A stretch of 11,269 bases of DNA from JBCAWW01 sp039024315 (GTDB lineage: Bacteria > Bacteroidota > Bacteroidia > J057): positions 1 to 11,269 of the forward strand of contig JBCCQN010000244.1 of the NCBI GenBank assembly GCA_039024315.1, read 5' to 3'. The notes under the pieces were generated by a model. That model was not told where the DNA came from. It did not search any database and was given only the letters and a program-made list of their open reading frames with translations. Both the position numbers and the translations under genes were made by a program. Position 1 is the stretch's first letter; each line of letters begins with the position of its first letter. Positions 7,135-11,269 of this stretch are shown here, in pieces.

Positions 7135-8303
7135 TCCGTCAAGCAATCAAACTCATCTGGAATCAAAGACGCAAGCACTTAGGGCTTTCCTTTGAAATTT
7201 TCTTTTCCTTCTTGGTCCTCTTTGCGGTCTTTAGTTTTGGCTTCAATAATCTCGACAAATACCTCCAACCCTTGGGTTTTGAGTACGAGGATATTTGGAC
7301 CTTTCAATTCAATCGTGCTACGCAGAACGATTCCCTCGCTTTAGTAATTGATGAAATCGTAACGCAACAGCTCAACAATTATCCCGAAGTAGAGCAAGTG
7401 AGCTTTTGTAACTATAATGTTCCCTTCTCTGGCTCAGAAAATACTACTGTGGTGGGCAATGCAAATGCCGCCTATGATACCCAGATTCATTGGGTGGATG
7501 ACAATTACTTTAAGACTCTCCAATTAGATTTGATCGCGGGTCGATTTTTTGGACCGGAAGATCGTGGCCTTGGCAAAGTCCCTGTCGTCATCACCGAAGA
7601 CCTAGCCAACTCTTTGTTCCCCGCAGGGGACGCCCTCGGCAAAACACTCGATAGAATGGATGATATCAATGAGCCTCATCAGATCGTAGGCATTACGCGT
7701 AACTATCGCTACAAAGGCGGCGTGATGGGCGTACCCCATGCTTTATTCCTGCAGAAGAAGCCCACTCAAATCCTGCCCAATATCTTACTCAAAGTCAAAG
7801 CTGGCACCGGAGCTGCTTTTGAAGCAAAACTTATGCGTAATCTCCAACAGATTGTTCCTGAGTCTAATGTGGAGGTGAAGTATATGGAAGATATGCGTGA
7901 TGATTACCTATTGTTAGCGGTAGTTCCAGTCTTGATCTTTAGTATTATTGGAGGCTTTCTTATCTTCAATGTGGCCTTGGGCTTATTTGGCGTATTGTAT
8001 CAAAATATCAACCGCCGCAAACAAGAGATTGGTGTCCGCCGTGCCATCGGTTCTACTCAATCGGGAGTGAGTAAGCAGTTTGTTTTGGAGATAGCGGTAC
8101 TTGCCTCGATGAGTCTGATCTTAGGACTTTTCTTTGCGATTCAGTTTCCTTTGCTCAATGTTTTTGAGCTCAAGCCCGAAATTTACCTTTTCGCTATTGG
8201 CTTTGCAGTAATAAGTATTTATTTACTGGTGGTGATTTGCGCTTTGATCCCCAGTCGACAGGCAGCACAACTGCATCCGGCTATGGCCTTGCGCGAAGAA
8301 TAA
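7131..8303 (+). CDS. ABC transporter permease 2, MacB_PCD-like plus FtsX domains
   Basis: Second inner-membrane subunit, 390 residues, same four-helix plan as permease 1 but clearly divergent. Helices lie at about 19-38, 259-290, 316-340 and 350-373, with a periplasmic domain between the first two. Recognisable marks are WVDDNYFKTLQLDLIAGRFF, VVITEDLANSLFP and HQIVGITRNYRYKG in the periplasmic domain, and the coupling motif QEIGVRRAIGS (298-308) after helix 2. It starts inside the stop codon of permease 1 (ATGA), so the two are likely made together and form a heterodimer on the ATPase. It is shorter than permease 1 in the periplasmic domain. The regulator gene follows after 16 bases. Confidence is high for the family, none for substrate. 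Confidence 0.9.
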   Translation: MIRQAIKLIWNQRRKHLGLSFEIFFSFLVLFAVFSFGFNNLDKYLQPLGFEYEDIWTFQFNRATQNDSLALVIDEIVTQQLNNYPEVEQVSFCNYNVPFSGSENTTVVGNANAAYDTQIHWVDDNYFKTLQLDLIAGRFFGPEDRGLGKVPVVITEDLANSLFPAGDALGKTLDRMDDINEPHQIVGITRNYRYKGGVMGVPHALFLQKKPTQILPNILLKVKAGTGAAFEAKLMRNLQQIVPESNVEVKYMEDMRDDYLLLAVVPVLIFSIIGGFLIFNVALGLFGVLYQNINRRKQEIGVRRAIGSTQSGVSKQFVLEIAVLASMSLILGLFFAIQFPLLNVFELKPEIYLFAIGFAVISIYLLVVICALIPSRQAAQLHPAMALREE

Positions 8304-8319
8304 GCATAAGCACACACGC

Positions 8320-9684
8320 ATGATCCTCATTATTGACGATAATCAGGCCGTTTTGGCTTCGCTCAAACTCCTTCTCAAGAATGAGGGCTGGGACTGTGCG
8401 GCTGTCAAAAAACCGCACACTGCTTTAGAGTTTGTGCGGGAGCAAAAGCCAGAGCTGGTCTTGTTGGATATGAACTTTTCGCTGGAAACCAGCGGGGAAG
8501 AAGGGCTTGATTTGCTGCAACAGATTTTGGCGATAGACCCAAGTCTGCCCGTAATCTTGATTACCGGTTGGGCGACGATCGAATTAGCGACCCAAGGCAT
8601 GCGAGCCGGAGCGAGGGATTTTATCAGTAAGCCCTGGGACAACGATCAACTCGTTCAATCCATCAAAACGGCGCTGGCCTTAACTGCTTTTCAGGCGCAC
8701 ACCACCACCCGCAAAGAACTCGATAAGCAATACAATTTTGGCCATATTGTGGGGGAGGACCCTGCCTTCATGAAAATCCTTCAGACCGTAGGTCGAGTGG
8801 CCAATACAGATGCCTCGATTTTGATCTTGGGCGAAAGTGGCACCGGGAAAGAATTGATTGCGGAAGCCATCCATCAAAACAGTCGTCGAGCGGATCAGGC
8901 CTTTGTCAAAGTCAATCTGGGGGGGATCTCTACGACTCTATTTGAAAGTGAACTCTTTGGCCATAAAAAAGGCGCCTACACCGATGCTCGCTACGATCGC
9001 AAAGGTCGCTTTGAGCTAGCCAACAAAGGCACCATTTTCTTAGACGAGATCGGGGAATTGGACCTAGCGAGCCAAGTCAAACTATTGAGAGTCCTGCAAG
9101 ACCGCAGTTTTGAAGTCTTAGGTTCGAGTGAAAGCAAGCGGGTAGATGTGCGAATCATCAGTGCGACCAATAAGGATGTGGCGGAGATGGTGAGCGAAGG
9201 CTTGTTTCGGGAAGACCTTTATTATCGGATCAACCTGATCAGTATCCGTTTGCCGGCTCTCCGAGAACGCTCATCCGACATTCCTTTATTGGTGGATTAT
9301 TATATCCGAAATCTGCAACAGGTCTATCAAAGGCCAGGTCTCACAGTTAGTAACAAAGCCCTAAAATGGCTCAAGCAGTATGAGTTTCCGGGTAATATCA
9401 GGCAACTCAAAAATCTGGTAGAGCGGACGGTTTTGATGAGCGCCCATGATACCTTGGAAGCGGAGGACTTTCAGGCGCAATTGGGTACGCCTGTTCGGCG
9501 CAAAAGCGATGATGCTTTGCCAGAAGTGGGTAGCATGTCCTTGGACGAGATGGAAAAGCAAATGATCCTCAAGGCCATGGCCCATCATTCTGGCAAGATT
9601 GGCAAGGTGGCTGAGGCGCTAGGACTTAGTCGCAATGCGCTCTACCGTCGTCTCGAAAAATATGGCATCCAAAATGAAGCTTAG
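8320..9684 (+). CDS. Sigma-54-dependent response regulator (NtrC family)
   Basis: Transcription activator of 454 residues with three domains. The receiver domain (1-120) has the acidic pair D6/D7, the phospho-acceptor D50 in LVLLDMN, T82 and K104. The AAA+ domain (about 142-370) has Walker A GESGTGKE (171-178) and Walker B TIFLDEIGEL (238-247). The loop that contacts sigma-54 reads GAYTDA (218-223) instead of the canonical GAFTGA. The C-terminal Fis-type helix-turn-helix (about 410-450) ends in GKVAEALGLSRNALYRRLEKYGI. It is probably phosphorylated by the kinase encoded next, whose gene overlaps it, and probably activates the sigma-54-like promoter at 2332. It starts 16 bases after permease 2; the first residues MILIIDD match the family's N-terminus. 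Confidence 0.95.
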   Translation: MILIIDDNQAVLASLKLLLKNEGWDCAAVKKPHTALEFVREQKPELVLLDMNFSLETSGEEGLDLLQQILAIDPSLPVILITGWATIELATQGMRAGARDFISKPWDNDQLVQSIKTALALTAFQAHTTTRKELDKQYNFGHIVGEDPAFMKILQTVGRVANTDASILILGESGTGKELIAEAIHQNSRRADQAFVKVNLGGISTTLFESELFGHKKGAYTDARYDRKGRFELANKGTIFLDEIGELDLASQVKLLRVLQDRSFEVLGSSESKRVDVRIISATNKDVAEMVSEGLFREDLYYRINLISIRLPALRERSSDIPLLVDYYIRNLQQVYQRPGLTVSNKALKWLKQYEFPGNIRQLKNLVERTVLMSAHDTLEAEDFQAQLGTPVRRKSDDALPEVGSMSLDEMEKQMILKAMAHHSGKIGKVAEALGLSRNALYRRLEKYGIQNEA

Positions 9685-10966
9685 CAGCAAATACATATTG
9701 TTTGTAAGCCTGTTGCATAGCGTCGCCTTTGCGATGTCCTTTGCCATCTTTAGGGAGTACAAACTGCTGTTTATTATTTCAGAGGTCTTGATATTAGTTT
9801 CGCTCTACTTCTCTTATCGCTTGTATCGCTCGATGGTGGAACCAATTCGGCTGATCAATCGAGGGATCAATGCGATCAGAGATCGCGATTTTACGGTTAA
9901 GTTTCAGGGAGTGGGTCAATTTGAAATTGATGGCTTGATCCAGACCTACAATCAGATGATTGATCAGCTGCGTGAAGAGCGTTTAGAAAAGACTCAAAAG
10001 CATTTTTTCCTCGAAAAACTGATCAATAGTTCCCCGACAGGGGTCATCATCCTCAACCTAGATGGCGAAATCGCTACCTGCAATCCCATCGCCCAATATT
10101 ACCTCAAAAGCAGCCAAAAGGAGCTGCAAGGATACAAAATTGAAGAGAGTGAGCATCCTCTCTTGCAAAAGATTGCCTCAATATCAGTTGGTGAAACGCG
10201 GGTCATAAGCCTCAATGGACTCGAAACCTATAAGTGCCACAAGGCTCAGTTTATTGACCGTGGCTTTGCCAATTATTTCATCATGCTTGAGGAATTGACG
10301 GCGGAGAAATTGGCGATCGAAAAGCAAGCCTACGGGAAAGTGATTCGCATGATGGCCCACGAAGTCAATAACTCTATTGGACCTATCAATTCGATCTTGA
10401 AGTCCTTGTCAGTTTACAAAAAGCACCTGCCGGAAGACAGTCAAGCTGACTATGAGGAAGTCTTAGCAATCGCGCATCAGCGCAATGATACGCTCAATGA
10501 CTTTATGCGTAATTTTGCTTCCGTCGTTAAGATTCCGGAGCCCATCAAGGAGGAGATCGATCTTCGTCCGTTTCTCGAGCGTATGGCCAATTTTATGAGC
10601 TTTCAGACGGAAGCCAAACAGGTTGATATAAAGCTAGCACTACCGGGACAAGCGTTCCGCGCAGCGGTAGACCCAAAACTGATGGAGCAAGTCTTGATCA
10701 ATATCCTCAAAAACGCGATTGAAGCCATCACGGAAAAAGGACAGATCACACTCCATCTTGACGCCCAAAGCCGTAAGTTGAGAATTATCGATAGTGGGCA
10801 TGGAATTAAAGAGGATGATAAGATCTTTTCGCCCTTTTTTAGCAGCAAGAAAAATGGGCAGGGGATTGGCCTGACGCTCACCCGCGAAATCTTGCAAAAA
10901 CATGGCTTTGCTTTTTCGCTGCAGTCCCATGAAGCGGGTGGTGCGGTATTTGAAATTAGTTTTTAA
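9674..10966 (+). CDS. Sensor histidine kinase with two membrane helices (HAMP-like, PAS-like, HisKA, HATPase)
   Basis: Partner kinase of the upstream regulator, 430 residues from the ATG at 9674. Two helices (about 7-26 and 30-50) are joined by only a few residues (REYK), so there is no periplasmic sensor domain. A HAMP-like linker (about 51-102), a PAS-like domain (about 112-205), the phospho-acceptor H229 in RMMAHEVNN, the N-box N347 in NILKNAIEA, G1 DSGHGI (373-378) and G2 GQGIGL (395-400) follow. ATGs at 9635 and 9662 are also in frame. I prefer 9674 because MKLSSKYILF looks like a complete start of this kinase type, while 9635 would overlap the regulator by 50 bases. With 9674 the overlap is 11 bases. 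Bases 10648-10668 carry the dispersed repeat. It ends 9 bases from the convergent sulfatase gene. Confidence 0.93.
   Translation: MKLSSKYILFVSLLHSVAFAMSFAIFREYKLLFIISEVLILVSLYFSYRLYRSMVEPIRLINRGINAIRDRDFTVKFQGVGQFEIDGLIQTYNQMIDQLREERLEKTQKHFFLEKLINSSPTGVIILNLDGEIATCNPIAQYYLKSSQKELQGYKIEESEHPLLQKIASISVGETRVISLNGLETYKCHKAQFIDRGFANYFIMLEELTAEKLAIEKQAYGKVIRMMAHEVNNSIGPINSILKSLSVYKKHLPEDSQADYEEVLAIAHQRNDTLNDFMRNFASVVKIPEPIKEEIDLRPFLERMANFMSFQTEAKQVDIKLALPGQAFRAAVDPKLMEQVLINILKNAIEAITEKGQITLHLDAQSRKLRIIDSGHGIKEDDKIFSPFFSSKKNGQGIGLTLTREILQKHGFAFSLQSHEAGGAVFEISF
10648..10668 (+). repeat. Dispersed 16-base motif, copy 3 (within the histidine kinase gene)
   Basis: These 21 bases are identical to 861-881 in gabD, and the flanks differ at once on both sides. 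The motif is read in the same frame as in gabD and again gives QAFRAAV, here in the variable stretch just before the conserved N-box helix. The protein alignment needs no insertion. Confidence 0.7.
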
Positions 10967-10975
10967 CGGCCCTTA

Positions 10976-11269
10976 TTATCTAGCATAGGGCACTGTGCCC
11001 GTCGAATCCACCTTATGGCCCCATTGGGTGATATAATCCTCTCCGGCTAAGAATTCATCATTAAGGCGTACTAACTCCCCTTCTAGGATTTTATCCAACT
11101 CCTTTGCCTTGGCCCTAAAAGCCGGATTACCTACCAGATTGTTGAGTTGGAAAGGGTCATTTTGATTGTCAAAAAACAACCATTCTCCAGACAGGTCTTT
11201 GGCATAAGTATATCGTTTGGTGATAATCCCTCTAAACTCTCTACCTCCCACGGCACGTCTCCATTGGCC
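10976..11269 (-). CDS. Sulfatase, C-terminal fragment (gene continues beyond window)
   Basis: The last 97 residues of a gene that reads in from the right edge. The frame is open to base 11269, so the GTG at 11251 is internal. The sequence matches the C-terminal subdomain of arylsulfatase-type enzymes: GQWRRAV, then TKRYTYAKD, WLFFDNQNDPFQLNNLVGNP, and a charged helix ending in LNDEF. The catalytic formylglycine motif (C/S-x-P-x-R) is far upstream and outside the window, so activity and substrate cannot be judged. Such enzymes are usually exported and remove sulfate esters from polysaccharides; in marine Bacteroidota they are abundant. It is convergent with the kinase gene with only 9 bases between stop codons, and no intrinsic terminator with a T run is visible there. 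Confidence 0.85.
   Translation of the reverse strand, partial: GQWRRAVGGREFRGIITKRYTYAKDLSGEWLFFDNQNDPFQLNNLVGNPAFRAKAKELDKILEGELVRLNDEFLAGEDYITQWGHKVDSTGTVPYAR

Noticed and set aside
7802..7816. Second sigma-54-like match (TGGCAC-N5-CTGC) about 500 bases before the regulator gene
   Set aside because: It lies inside permease 2 coding sequence, far from the next start codon, and lacks the conserved T at the first -12 position. Probably chance.
9635..9673. Longer start for the histidine kinase (ATG 9635 or 9662)
   Set aside because: These would add residues encoded within the regulator's helix-turn-helix region and lengthen the overlap to 50 or 23 bases; the added residues do not look like part of the kinase family.
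10969..11000. Possible terminator between the convergent kinase and sulfatase genes (GCCCT/AGGGC and GGGCACTGTGCCC)
   Set aside because: The stems are only 5-6 pairs, one has almost no loop, there is no T run on either strand, and most of it lies within the sulfatase coding end.
1..11269. CRISPR array, tRNA, rRNA or integrase-type mobile island
   Set aside because: No regularly spaced repeats, RNA gene signatures, or transposase or integrase motifs were found on either strand.

Overview
The window looks like a chromosomal segment of a Bacteroidota bacterium. The evidence is a DUF2490 outer-membrane protein, FtsX/MacB-type permeases split over two genes, an NtrC-type regulator whose GAFTGA loop reads GAYTDA, a sulfatase of the marine Bacteroidota kind, and little use of Shine-Dalgarno sites. 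A Saprospiria-like or Cytophagia-like lineage fits, but the sequence alone cannot settle this.

Left part (1-2240): the 3' part of a gabD-type succinate-semialdehyde dehydrogenase gene, cut by the window edge and lacking about 18 residues. An 86 bp gap follows, then a secreted DUF2490 beta-barrel protein, closed by a clear intrinsic terminator.

Central part (2241-10966): one tightly packed seven-gene operon on the plus strand. In order it encodes a membrane fusion protein, a TolC-like outer-membrane channel, an ABC ATPase, two MacB/FtsX-type permeases, a sigma-54-dependent response regulator and a histidine kinase. Spacings run from an 11-base overlap to an 18-base gap. The first five genes give a complete tripartite ABC export or lipid/peptide-detoxification machine across both membranes. 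The last two give it a dedicated two-component system. The kinase has two membrane helices with almost no periplasmic loop, so it probably senses within the membrane or through the transporter. A sigma-54-like -24/-12 promoter lies directly before the operon, with a pair of 8-base direct repeats about 80-105 bases upstream of the predicted start. This suggests the operon activates itself through its own regulator.

Right edge (10976-11269): the C-terminal end of a sulfatase on the minus strand, convergent with the kinase gene and only 9 bases away.

Two kinds of small repeat overlay the coding sequence. A 103-base palindromic element sits inside the TolC-like gene and encodes an extra stretch of about 34 residues before the signal-peptide core. 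Separately, a 16-base motif (AGCGTTCCGCGCAGCG) occurs exactly three times and once in degenerate form, always inside genes, on both strands and in different reading frames. The operon type itself is a known architecture; the embedded repeats are the least expected features here.
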